DNA from: JAAYJR01 sp964540755
GTDB lineage: Bacteria; Bacteroidota; Bacteroidia; Bacteroidales; Prolixibacteraceae
Assembly (NCBI GenBank): GCA_964540755.1
Contig: CAZIOB010000192.1
Location: 1 to 36,067 of the forward strand
Reading direction: 5' to 3'
Length of the DNA: 36,067 nt
Shown here: positions 9,506 to 17,530 of the stretch, one piece after another
Layout of the letters: each line of letters begins with the position of its first letter
Numbering within the stretch: the first letter of the stretch is position 1
Program-made: the position numbers and the translations under genes
Notes under the pieces: generated by a model
The model's database searches: none
What the model was told of the DNA's origin: nothing
Seen by the model: only the letters and a program-made list of their open reading frames with translations

Positions 9506-9540
9506 GCTAAAAAATAAATCTTATATCATTCGATATTATC

Positions 9541-9574
9541 AAAAGGCTGCACGATTTTCGTGCAGCCTTTTTTT
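9541..9574 (+). terminator. Rho-independent terminator after the sugar transporter
   Basis: A perfect hairpin of at least 13 bp with stem core AGGCTGCACGA, loop TTT and a T-run through 9574. The opposite strand also carries a T-run (A-run at 9541-9544), so it may work weakly in both directions. Confidence 0.9.
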
Positions 9575-9670
9575 ACATATATCCCGGTTTATTAATAATG
9601 CCTGAATATATAAAGTGAAATCGTCATAAAGTTTTACAGGATGCGTTAATACCACGAAGCACAATAAAAA

Positions 9671-9703
9671 GTTTTGAAAGCGTAGCCATCGCTGCGGTGA
9701 AAC
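9671..9703. repeat. Structured intergenic repeat, copy 2
   Basis: Inner stem CGTAGC (9681-9686) pairs with GCTGCG (9691-9696) around CATC. The outer stem GTTT (9671-9674) pairs with AAAC (9700-9703). It has the same order as copy 1 at 18-55, with different but still pairing bases. Flanks are unrelated beyond about 15 bases. Confidence 0.5.
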
Positions 9704-9780
9704 AAGTCATGTACTATCATTCATAAAAATTGAGCATATAAATGACCATTTCCATATTAGATTTTTAGGTAATATATTAT

Positions 9781-9788
9781 TATTTTTG
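9781..9788 (+). promoter_or_regulatory. -7 box of upxY-tex
   Basis: TATTTTTG is a full match to TAnnTTTG, 34 bases before the ATG at 9823. The -33 region is weak (TTAG). The implied leader is about 28 bases. Confidence 0.45.
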
Positions 9789-9822
9789 ACACTGTTTTTT
9801 AATATTATTCCGGAAATAATTT

Positions 9823-10371
9823 ATGAACAAAACAGGCATAATTGCAGACAAAAAAGACTGGTATGTAATATACACACGTTCCAGGGCAGAAAAAAAAGTA
9901 TATTCCGACCTGAGAAAACGTAATATTGAGTGTTTTTTGCCGCTTCAAAAAAGGCTACGGAAATGGAAAGACAGGAAAAAATGGATTGAGATGCCTCTTA
10001 TTTCCGGCTATTGCTTTGTATATATAAACCGCAAAGAGTATGATGAAGTCCTGAAATCAGACAGTGTAGTCGGTTATGTTACTTTTGAAGGCAAAGCAGC
10101 TGTAGTCCCCGAATTCCAAATAAAGCAATTCCAAATAATGTTACATCAGTCTGATTTTGAAATAACCGTTTTAAGCGCTGATTTTATCCCCGGACGCCAG
10201 GTTGAAATAATAAACGGCCCCTTAACAGGACTAAGGGGAGAACTGATAGATTGCCGCGGGAAAAAACGCTTTATCCTCAGGATTGAACAGATCAAAAATG
10301 TGTTTTCGGTAGAGATCCCGGCCTCTGATCTTGCTTTACTCCCCGAATTAGTAAATAAATTTTATCGATGA
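9823..10371 (+). CDS. NusG-family transcription antiterminator, UpxY type
   Basis: A 182-residue NusG paralogue. The N-terminal NGN domain starts WYVIYTRSRAEKKVYSDL and contains the family segment PLISGYCFVYI. A KOW-like C-terminal domain starts near residue 122 (IPGRQVEIINGPLTGLRGEL). This is the UpxY/RfaH-like group, which in Bacteroides stops early termination in long capsule or O-antigen operons. Here no polysaccharide cluster follows. Instead its stop overlaps the tex start as ATGA (10368-10371), so the two are translationally coupled. The likely role is a specialised elongation factor bound to RNA polymerase; which operon it serves cannot be told from the window. Confidence 0.85.
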   Translation: MNKTGIIADKKDWYVIYTRSRAEKKVYSDLRKRNIECFLPLQKRLRKWKDRKKWIEMPLISGYCFVYINRKEYDEVLKSDSVVGYVTFEGKAAVVPEFQIKQFQIMLHQSDFEITVLSADFIPGRQVEIINGPLTGLRGELIDCRGKKRFILRIEQIKNVFSVEIPASDLALLPELVNKFYR

Positions 10372-12500
10372 ATCCGAAATTTATTAAAATTATCGCAGGG
10401 AAACTTGAAATAAATATCAGCAATGTTTCCAATACTCTTTCGCTCCTCATGGAGGGGGCAACAGTACCGTTTATAGCCAGATACAGGAAAGAACTCACAG
10501 GCAGTCTTGATGAAGTTCAGATACTTCAGATAAAAGAGCTGAATGAAAAATTTACTGAACTGGAAAAACGCAAATCTGCAATATTAAAATCCATAGAATC
10601 ACAAAATGCACTTACTCCCGAACTTAAACATCGCATTGATGATTGTCTTGACCCCGTAAAACTCGAGGATATATATCTTCCATTTAAACCCCGGCGACGT
10701 ACCAGGGCGATGATAGCTAAAGAACAGGGACTGGAACCCCTGGCAAAAATAATCATGAAACAACGGGATGAAGATCCGGGATTTCGCACTGAATCATTTC
10801 TAAATGAACATGTGGAAACAGTGGAGGATGCATTATCCGGTGCACGTGATATAATAGCAGAATGGATAAGCGAAAACGAAAAAGCACGTAATATTGTGCG
10901 ACGTGAATTTGAAAGTAATGCATATATCCGCTCCCGGGTTATTAAAGGCAAAGAGGATGAGGCAGGCAAATACCGCGATTATTATGACTGGAGTGAACCA
11001 TTAAAAAAATGCCCTTCACACAGATTGCTGGCAATGAGGCGTGGAGAAAAAGAGAAATTTCTCACTGTTTCAATTAAACCGGAAGAAAAAAGGACTCTTG
11101 AACGTCTGAACAGATTCTTTGTAAAAGGTATTAATGAAAGTTCGGTACAGGTAAAAATGGCTGTTAAAGACAGCTACAAAAGGCTTATTGAACCATCCAT
11201 TGAAACCGAATTTGCCAATATTTCCAAAGAAAAATCCGATAAGGAGGCAATCCGTGTATTTGCTGAAAATCTAAGACAACTTCTTCTTGCCCCGCCGCTT
11301 GGACAAAAACGTATTCTGGCAATAGATCCGGGGTATCGCACAGGTTGTAAACTGGTTTGTCTGGACGAACAAGGAGACCTCCTCTATAATGAGACTATAT
11401 ATCCCAATAAACCACGGCAAGAAAAAAGAATGGCGGCAAAAAAAATCACATCACTTATTAATGCATATAATATTGATGCCATTGCAATAGGAAATGGAAC
11501 TGCAAGCCGCGAGACAGAATATTTTATAAAAAATTTGAAATTTGACCGTGATCTGCAGGTTTACATAGTTAACGAAGACGGAGCTTCTGTGTATTCGGCT
11601 TCTTCAATAGCGCGTCAGGAGTTTCCTCATTACGATGTTACGGTCAGAGGAGCTGTTTCAATTGGCAGGAGGCTTATGGACCCCCTGGCTGAACTGGTCA
11701 AAATTGATCCTAAAAGTATAGGAGTGGGACAGTATCAGCACGATGTAAATCAGAAATATCTAAAAAACAGTCTTGATGCACAAGTAGAAATATGTGTTAA
11801 CTCTGTTGGGGTAAATGTAAACACTGCAAGCCAGCATCTTCTGTCATATATTTCCGGCTTGGGACCACAGCTGGCGAAAAACATTATAGAATACCGTAAA
11901 CAAAATGGCAGCTTCCGGTCACGTGAAGAGCTTAAAAAAGTGCCGCTTATGGGTGCAAAATCATATGAGCAGGCAGCAGGATTCCTGAGAATACCGGACA
12001 GTGAAAATCCCCTGGATAACTCGGCAGTGCATCCTGAGTCATATAATATCGTCAGACAAATGGCTGATGATATAAATTGCGACCTTAAAAACCTTGTGAA
12101 TAATGAAAATCTAATTTCAAAAATCAACCTTGAAAAATATATTTCAGAAAAAGCAGGACTGCCAACTCTCACCGACATAAGAAATGAATTAATCAAACCG
12201 GGGCGGGATCCGCGTAAAACAGTTAAAATATTTGAATTTGATCAAAACATTTTCTCCATTGAGGATATTGAAGAAGGAATGATAATTCCGGGAATTGTAA
12301 ACAATATCACAAGATTCGGGGCCTTTGTAGATATCGGGGTAAAACAATCAGGACTCATTCATATTTCGGAGATGGCCGAACGTTTTATTTCTGATCCGAA
12401 TGAAATAGTTCAACTCCACCAACATATCAAAGTAAAAGTCAAACAAGTGGATATACCCGGAAAAAGAATCCAGTTATCGCTAAAAGGAATAAAACAATAA
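10368..12500 (+). CDS. tex: Tex transcription accessory protein (S1 RNA-binding)
   Basis: A 710-residue Tex protein, cytoplasmic, nucleic-acid-binding and linked to transcription. Domain order: helical N-terminal part (1-200), YqgF/RNase-H-like domain starting RILAIDPGYRTGCK near residue 315, helix-hairpin-helix region about 480-545 (NVNTASQHLL.., SFRSREELKKVP), and an S1 domain at 636-706 (GIVNNITRFGAFVDIGVKQ). Length is slightly below the 770-residue E. coli type but all domains are present. It begins inside the stop codon of the UpxY gene. Tex is thought to act at stalled transcription complexes, so the pairing with a NusG paralogue makes functional sense. No terminator is visible after it. 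Confidence 0.95.
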   Translation: MNPKFIKIIAGKLEINISNVSNTLSLLMEGATVPFIARYRKELTGSLDEVQILQIKELNEKFTELEKRKSAILKSIESQNALTPELKHRIDDCLDPVKLEDIYLPFKPRRRTRAMIAKEQGLEPLAKIIMKQRDEDPGFRTESFLNEHVETVEDALSGARDIIAEWISENEKARNIVRREFESNAYIRSRVIKGKEDEAGKYRDYYDWSEPLKKCPSHRLLAMRRGEKEKFLTVSIKPEEKRTLERLNRFFVKGINESSVQVKMAVKDSYKRLIEPSIETEFANISKEKSDKEAIRVFAENLRQLLLAPPLGQKRILAIDPGYRTGCKLVCLDEQGDLLYNETIYPNKPRQEKRMAAKKITSLINAYNIDAIAIGNGTASRETEYFIKNLKFDRDLQVYIVNEDGASVYSASSIARQEFPHYDVTVRGAVSIGRRLMDPLAELVKIDPKSIGVGQYQHDVNQKYLKNSLDAQVEICVNSVGVNVNTASQHLLSYISGLGPQLAKNIIEYRKQNGSFRSREELKKVPLMGAKSYEQAAGFLRIPDSENPLDNSAVHPESYNIVRQMADDINCDLKNLVNNENLISKINLEKYISEKAGLPTLTDIRNELIKPGRDPRKTVKIFEFDQNIFSIEDIEEGMIIPGIVNNITRFGAFVDIGVKQSGLIHISEMAERFISDPNEIVQLHQHIKVKVKQVDIPGKRIQLSLKGIKQ

Positions 12501-12560
12501 TAGGGATTCTTTCCCCCGCTTACAGTAAACTCTTACCCGGACTATGACCGTTCAATCTAT

Positions 12561-12812
12561 CTAATCATCTTCTTCAGAATCCAAAAATTCTTCGTTCTCA
12601 AACTCATTTTCCATGAATTCTTCTGCTTCCTCAATTAATTGCTCAATTAACTCTTCGTCTCCCGGTTCCCCGTCGATCCAGTGAATTTTCTGATTACTCC
12701 AAAAATCATCAATGTCAGCTTCAACAATGAAGCGCGGTGTTCTTGTATGCACCACGAAAATAGTATCCGGGGTCTCCTGCGAATTGTCAGCTAATAAAAA
12801 TGCGGGCAACAT
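12561..12812 (-). CDS. Small acidic protein of unknown function
   Basis: An 83-residue protein that I do not recognise. The first 50 residues look folded (PDTIFVVHTRTPRFIVEADI, then FWSNQKIHWID). The last 30 are almost wholly Glu/Asp and likely helical or disordered. No signal peptide or membrane segment is seen. Support as a gene: a full -7 match (TAAATTTG, 12839-12846) upstream and an ordinary start. It is convergent with tex (60 bp apart) and divergent from the symporter. Similar short acidic proteins occur in Bacteroidota, but I cannot name a family. Confidence 0.6.
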   Translation of the reverse strand: MLPAFLLADNSQETPDTIFVVHTRTPRFIVEADIDDFWSNQKIHWIDGEPGDEELIEQLIEEAEEFMENEFENEEFLDSEEDD

Positions 12813-12838
12813 AACTTTTTCTTTTAAAATTATATTTA

Positions 12839-12846
12839 CAAATTTA
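12839..12846 (-). promoter_or_regulatory. -7 box of the small acidic protein gene
   Basis: The minus strand reads TAAATTTG, a full match to TAnnTTTG, 26 bases before the start at 12812. No good -33 element is seen. Confidence 0.4.
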
Positions 12847-12894
12847 TGAAATAGATTGCTATTTTTAACGCCATTTAAGAAAATACAAGCTCTG

Positions 12895-14607
12895 ATGAAT
12901 AAGCTGAATGATTTCCTCTCTTCTATTGACGCCAGTATCGGCGGATCTCAATGGTTCGTTTTTTTACTTTTAGGTACAGGACTTTTCTTTACTTTTTATC
13001 TTAGGTTCCCGCAGTTTCGCTATCTGGGGCATTCCTTACGGATTGTCAGGGGAAAATTTGACAAAGAAGGTGATGAGGGTGATACTACTCATTTTCAGGC
13101 ATTGGCAACAGCATTATCCGGCACAGTCGGCACGGGAAATATTGCAGGTGTTGCTTTAGCTATTCATCTTGGCGGCCCTGCTGCACTTTTCTGGATGCTG
13201 ATAACAGCTGCAGTAGGAATGACTACAAAGTTCGTGGAAGTAACACTCTCGCATAAATACCGTGAAAAAGCAGAAGACGGCTCCATTGCCGGGGGACCGA
13301 TGTATTATATGCGTAAAAGGCTTAATATTAATTTAACGAATAACAAAAAAATTAAAATTGGCTATGTACTTGGGGCAATATTTGCTGTAGCCACTATCTT
13401 TTCATCTTTTGGAACAGGTAACCTTCCCCAGATAAACAGCATCTCCAATTCTCTTTTTGAGACATTCGGTATTAATCATACCCTCACCGGAGGCATACTG
13501 GCTATACTTCTGGCAATGGTAATACTGGGAGGCATCAAAAGGATTGCCAAGGTAACCTCAAAACTTGTGCCTTTTATGGCAATAGTTTATTTTACAGGCT
13601 CTATTGCGGTAATTGCCTTTAATTACCAAAATTTACTGCCGTCACTCGCCACTGCCTTAAGCGATGTTTTCACAGGCACCGCAGCTGTAGGGGGATTTCT
13701 GGGTGGCAGCGTTGCATTTGCTTTTAACCGGGGAGTGAACCGGGGACTGTTCTCTAATGAAGCAGGACAAGGATCTGCTCCCATTGCTCATGCCGCCGCA
13801 AGGGCTCACGAACCTGTTTCTGAAGGGTTGGTAGCTCTTCTGGAACCTCTTATTGATACTATTATTATTTGTACACTAACAGGACTGGTTATACTGTCAT
13901 CCGGTGTCTGGAAAGAAAAACTTGAAAACCAGTTTCAGGAAACAGACCTTATAGTATTAAAAGAGAATTATTCGGAATCCAATCCGACAGACAGGAAGAA
14001 ACTCTATAAGTTCCTGGCAGGCAAGAGTGAATTACCCTTATTAAATAAAAGTCTTGAAGTTATAAATGGAAAAATACAAAACCAGCCAACAATACTTCAT
14101 GCCAGGTCAGTTGCAGAAAATGTCAATGTATTTCTTAACAATGAACCTTATAGCGGTACGCTTGAATTCACCGAGGGTAAGCTGACGGGACAACCGGAAG
14201 TTGTATTAACAGGCAGATCACTCATGCACAGTGCACCCCTGACGACAATTGCCTTCACAAGAAGCTGGTTTGGGGAATATGGCAAATATATTGTCTCCAT
14301 AGGATTGCTTCTCTTTGCTTTCTCCACTGCCATAAGCTGGTCATATTACGGTGGTAGGGCAGTTACATACCTGTTTGGCCTAAAAGGTGTAATATACTAT
14401 CGAATAATTTATGTCATAGGATTCTTCCTGGCCTCTTTTACCGACACGACTGTTATCTGGACATTATCAGGAATAACTATTGCTCTCATGACAATACCCA
14501 ACCTACTCGGGATCCTGTCACTTCATAAAGAGATGAAAACCGAATTAAAACTATTCTGGCAGGAATACTCTCAACATTTTCCAGGGAAAAAATCGTCAGG
14601 GATATAA
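12895..14607 (+). CDS. AGCS-family Na+:alanine/glycine symporter with inserted domain
   Basis: A 570-residue inner-membrane symporter. Signatures: GTVGTGNIAGVALAI in an early helix, GGPMYYM, and NEAGQGSAPIAHAAA. Family members are usually 450-490 residues. The excess is one hydrophilic stretch of about 100 residues (residues about 342-447 of this start) between the helix ending LTGLVILSSGVW and the helix AFTRSWFGEYGKYIVSIG. From the family fold I infer it faces the periplasm. An in-frame TTG at 12856 would add 13 residues, but the ATG at 12895 gives MNKLNDFLSSID, closer to the family. It probably takes up alanine or glycine with sodium. Confidence 0.88.
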   Translation: MNKLNDFLSSIDASIGGSQWFVFLLLGTGLFFTFYLRFPQFRYLGHSLRIVRGKFDKEGDEGDTTHFQALATALSGTVGTGNIAGVALAIHLGGPAALFWMLITAAVGMTTKFVEVTLSHKYREKAEDGSIAGGPMYYMRKRLNINLTNNKKIKIGYVLGAIFAVATIFSSFGTGNLPQINSISNSLFETFGINHTLTGGILAILLAMVILGGIKRIAKVTSKLVPFMAIVYFTGSIAVIAFNYQNLLPSLATALSDVFTGTAAVGGFLGGSVAFAFNRGVNRGLFSNEAGQGSAPIAHAAARAHEPVSEGLVALLEPLIDTIIICTLTGLVILSSGVWKEKLENQFQETDLIVLKENYSESNPTDRKKLYKFLAGKSELPLLNKSLEVINGKIQNQPTILHARSVAENVNVFLNNEPYSGTLEFTEGKLTGQPEVVLTGRSLMHSAPLTTIAFTRSWFGEYGKYIVSIGLLLFAFSTAISWSYYGGRAVTYLFGLKGVIYYRIIYVIGFFLASFTDTTVIWTLSGITIALMTIPNLLGILSLHKEMKTELKLFWQEYSQHFPGKKSSGI

Positions 14608-14734
14608 TTACTTTATATTTTTACAATGAATTATAAGATGGGCTCAAGGGGAATGCTTATTAAGGATCCTCCGGCTGCTTCTCATGATGAAGGTCTGACT
14701 TTTAAAATTATTTTGGAACGAACTCAGAGTTAAA

Positions 14735-17227
14735 ATGCAAAATATATATCCTGAACATTTTGAGAAGAAGATAGGATTCGACCACATCCGCAAAATGCTG
14801 GAGAATAAATGCCTCAGCGTAATGGGGAAGGAAAAGGCCGGGCTTATGTCTTTTCAGAACAAATATGAAGATATCACATTGCAACTTGACGAAGTATATG
14901 AGTTTTATGTAATTATTAAGGAGACAGAAAATTTTCCTTCTGATCATTATTACGATGTGCGGCAGTCACTTCATAAAATAGGCCTTGAGGGACGTTTTCT
15001 GGAGGTATCGGAATTATTTGATCTTAAACGTTCTCTTGAAGCTGTACGTTCAATAATAAAATTTTTCAAAAAACAGGATGAAAAAAAATTCCCTCTTCTC
15101 TGCAACAAGATCAAAAAAGTCAAGATATTTCCACAGATATCTGACAGAATTGACGGAATAATTAATAAACATGGAAAAATCCGCGATAATGCTTCTCCGG
15201 AATTGTCACAGCTCAGGAAACAGATTCTTTCCCTGCAAACAGGAATGTCAAAAAAAATTCACTCTATTCTGAAGCAGGCCCAAAAAGATGGCATTGTGGA
15301 AGAAGGAGCATCTGTATCAATACGCGATGGCAGGTCAGTAATCCCTGTCTCAGCTTCTAATAAAAGAAAAATAAAAGGTATTGTCTATGATGAATCTGCC
15401 TCCGGAAAAACAGTTTATATCGAGCCCAATGAAATAGTGGAGATCAACAATGAAATACGTGAACTGGAGTATAGCGAACATCGTGAGATAATCCGTATAT
15501 TGATTGAATTTTCCGACTTTCTGAGACCTTACCGGGAAGAGTTATATCATTATTATGAATTTCTTGGAGACATTGATTTCATCAGAGCCAAAGCCATTCT
15601 GGCAACTGAATTCAACGCTATACGGCCTGAGCTGACCGATAAACCTTATATAAAATGGGAAAAAGCTATTCATCCGCTCTTACTGCAGTCTCTGAAAAGA
15701 GAAAATCGTAAAATAGTTCCTTTAGACATAAATATAAGCGATCAAAACCATATCCTTCTGATATCCGGGCCTAATGCCGGAGGTAAATCGGTTTGCCTTA
15801 AAACAGTAGGTTTATTACAGTATATGCTTCAATGCGGACTGCTAATCCCTGTAAATGAAGGAAGCAAAACAGGTGTTTTTGAAAAAATATTCATCCATAT
15901 AGGTGATGAACAATCACTTGAAAATGATCTGAGTACATATAGTTCACATCTGCTTAATATGAAATATTTTCTCAGATACAGCAATGAAAGCACACTGGTG
16001 CTTATTGATGAATTTGGCTCAGGTACAGAGCCTGTGCTTGGTGCGGCAATTGCAGAATCAATACTTGAAGAGCTGATCAATATAGGTACTTTTGGGATAA
16101 TCACTACACACTATACCAATCTTAAACATTTTGCCTCTTCAACCGAAGGTATTATTAACGGTGCAATGCTTTATGATTCACAGAATATGAATCCCCTTTT
16201 CCGTCTGGATATAGGAAAACCGGGAAGCTCCTTCGCGTTTGAAATTGCCCGGAAGATAGGACTTCCGGAAAAAATTCTCAAAAAAGCTACTGAAAAAACA
16301 GGAGAAAAGCATATTGACTTTGACAGGAACCTTCGAAAAATAAACCGTGACAAGCGCTATTGGGAAAATAAAAGGCAAAGGATAAAAAAAGTGGAAAAAA
16401 TCCTTGATGATATGGCTGCAAATTATGAGGCAGAACTCAATCAAACAAAAAAAATGCGAAATGAAATCATTGAAAATGCCCGGGAAGAAGCAAAAAAAAT
16501 GCTTTCAGGAGTAAATAAAAGGATTGAAAACACTATTCTGGAAATCAAAAAATCACAGGCTGAAAAGGAAAAAACCATGAAAGCCAGGGAAAAGATAAAA
16601 GATCTTCAGTCTTTTGTTGAGAAAAATACTGACAAACAGGACCGCCGGATAACGGAAAAACTTGAAAGGCTAAACCGTATGGAAGCAAAGCGAAATCAAA
16701 GAAGGCCGGGAAGTCCGAAAAGCCTTAAAACAAAACAAGAACAGGAAAAAATCCCTGAACTTCGGAAAGGCGACAAAGTACGCATCAAAGGTCAGGATCC
16801 TGTGGGAGACCTTATTGAAATCAATGAAAAAAATGCAGTAGTGGCATTCGGACAGTTAATTACTACGTTACCCCGTGAACGGGTGGAACGCCTTAGTCAG
16901 AATGAAGCAAAAGAAATTAGTAAAAAAGATAAATCCGCCAGCACCCGGATCATGGATGGTTTATCTGAGAAACGTCTTAATTTCAAGTCTGAAATAGATG
17001 TACGGGGACAGCATGTTGAAGAGGCAGTGGCCAATATAAGGGAATTTATTGATGAAGCTATAATGTTCGAAGTAAGTCAGCTCCGCATTCTCCATGGAAA
17101 GGGACATGGTATTCTGAAAGAAACAATCCGGGAATACCTTAAATCAGAACCTGTGGTAAAAAATTTCATGGATGAGCATGTAGATTTGGGAGGAGCAGGA
17201 ATTACAGTTGTTAATCTTGCTTTTTAA
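14735..17227 (+). CDS. mutS2: MutS2 ATPase with Smr nuclease domain
   Basis: An 830-residue MutS2. The lever and clamp region precedes the ATPase with Walker A GPNAGGKSV (345-353) and Walker B LVLIDEFGSGTEP (D425, E426). A long coiled coil rich in Lys/Glu follows (about 520-670). A KOW-like stretch comes next (about 690-730), then an Smr domain (about 750-830) with IDVRGQ and HGKGHGIL. MutS2 does not do mismatch repair; it suppresses homologous recombination and, in Bacillus, also splits stalled or collided ribosomes. B. subtilis MutS2 is 785 residues. The gene ends 50 bp from the broken FAH-family fragment on the other strand. Confidence 0.96.
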   Translation: MQNIYPEHFEKKIGFDHIRKMLENKCLSVMGKEKAGLMSFQNKYEDITLQLDEVYEFYVIIKETENFPSDHYYDVRQSLHKIGLEGRFLEVSELFDLKRSLEAVRSIIKFFKKQDEKKFPLLCNKIKKVKIFPQISDRIDGIINKHGKIRDNASPELSQLRKQILSLQTGMSKKIHSILKQAQKDGIVEEGASVSIRDGRSVIPVSASNKRKIKGIVYDESASGKTVYIEPNEIVEINNEIRELEYSEHREIIRILIEFSDFLRPYREELYHYYEFLGDIDFIRAKAILATEFNAIRPELTDKPYIKWEKAIHPLLLQSLKRENRKIVPLDINISDQNHILLISGPNAGGKSVCLKTVGLLQYMLQCGLLIPVNEGSKTGVFEKIFIHIGDEQSLENDLSTYSSHLLNMKYFLRYSNESTLVLIDEFGSGTEPVLGAAIAESILEELINIGTFGIITTHYTNLKHFASSTEGIINGAMLYDSQNMNPLFRLDIGKPGSSFAFEIARKIGLPEKILKKATEKTGEKHIDFDRNLRKINRDKRYWENKRQRIKKVEKILDDMAANYEAELNQTKKMRNEIIENAREEAKKMLSGVNKRIENTILEIKKSQAEKEKTMKAREKIKDLQSFVEKNTDKQDRRITEKLERLNRMEAKRNQRRPGSPKSLKTKQEQEKIPELRKGDKVRIKGQDPVGDLIEINEKNAVVAFGQLITTLPRERVERLSQNEAKEISKKDKSASTRIMDGLSEKRLNFKSEIDVRGQHVEEAVANIREFIDEAIMFEVSQLRILHGKGHGILKETIREYLKSEPVVKNFMDEHVDLGGAGITVVNLAF

Positions 17228-17275
17228 AAGTAGATGCTTCAGGCGAATCTCCCTTTGATAATTTCCGGGTAAGCA

Positions 17276-17518
17276 GACTATTTTATCATAATAACGGTAA
17301 GCAAATCGCTTTTCCACATTTTTTGCCCTGCGGTTTATTCTGATGATCAGCTCTATTTCATGATGAACTTCTTTTGTCCACTCAGGAATAAAAAAAGGGT
17401 CGTTGTTTCGCAATAATGCTGAATCAGGCTTAATAAAAAAAAGAGGTTCGCGGGGCATTTCACTATTCATTTCCTTAACGTGGGCATTATAATTTCTGCC
17501 TATGCAAATAATCTTCAT
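17276..17518 (-). pseudogene. 5' fragment of a fumarylacetoacetate-hydrolase-family gene
   Basis: Residues 1-80 (MKIICIGRNYNAHVKEMNSE.. to AYRYYDKI) read as the N-terminus of a roughly 200-residue FAH-family hydrolase: the opening GRNY, the segment PLFFIKPDSALLRNNDPFFIP, and VHHEIELIIRINR with the metal-region HHE. After residue 80 family similarity stops. The frame runs on as unrelated sequence into the antisense of mutS2, to a stop at 17144. About 120 residues are missing, including the later metal ligands and the C-terminal GTPAG-type segment. There is no room for them before the mutS2 stop at 17227, so a single frameshift cannot explain it. It lies 12 bp after the exonuclease gene and was probably co-transcribed. 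Likely inactive. Confidence 0.75.
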
Positions 17519-17530
17519 CCTGACTTACTG

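Larger units (their letters stand above)
9575..9822. other. Intergenic region with repeat copy 2 and the upxY promoter
   Basis: Together with the terminator this makes a 317-bp stretch without genes. It holds the second structured repeat copy (9671-9703) and a -7 box at 9781-9788. No other feature was recognised. Confidence 0.5.

Noticed and set aside
10368..10371. UpxY as the head of a capsule or O-antigen cluster
   Set aside because: No glycosyltransferase or flippase follows; the O-antigen ligase is 24 kb away on the other strand.
10526..10969. Long frame opposite tex (147 codons)
   Set aside because: Serine-rich composition typical of the antisense of a real gene; tex domains cover it fully.
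12856..12894. Earlier TTG start for the AGCS symporter
   Set aside because: It adds 13 residues not seen in the family; ATG 12895 fits better.
17144..17275. The continuation of the FAH-family frame into mutS2 antisense
   Set aside because: It has no likeness to the family after residue 80 and overlaps the conserved Smr end of mutS2; read-through of a broken gene.
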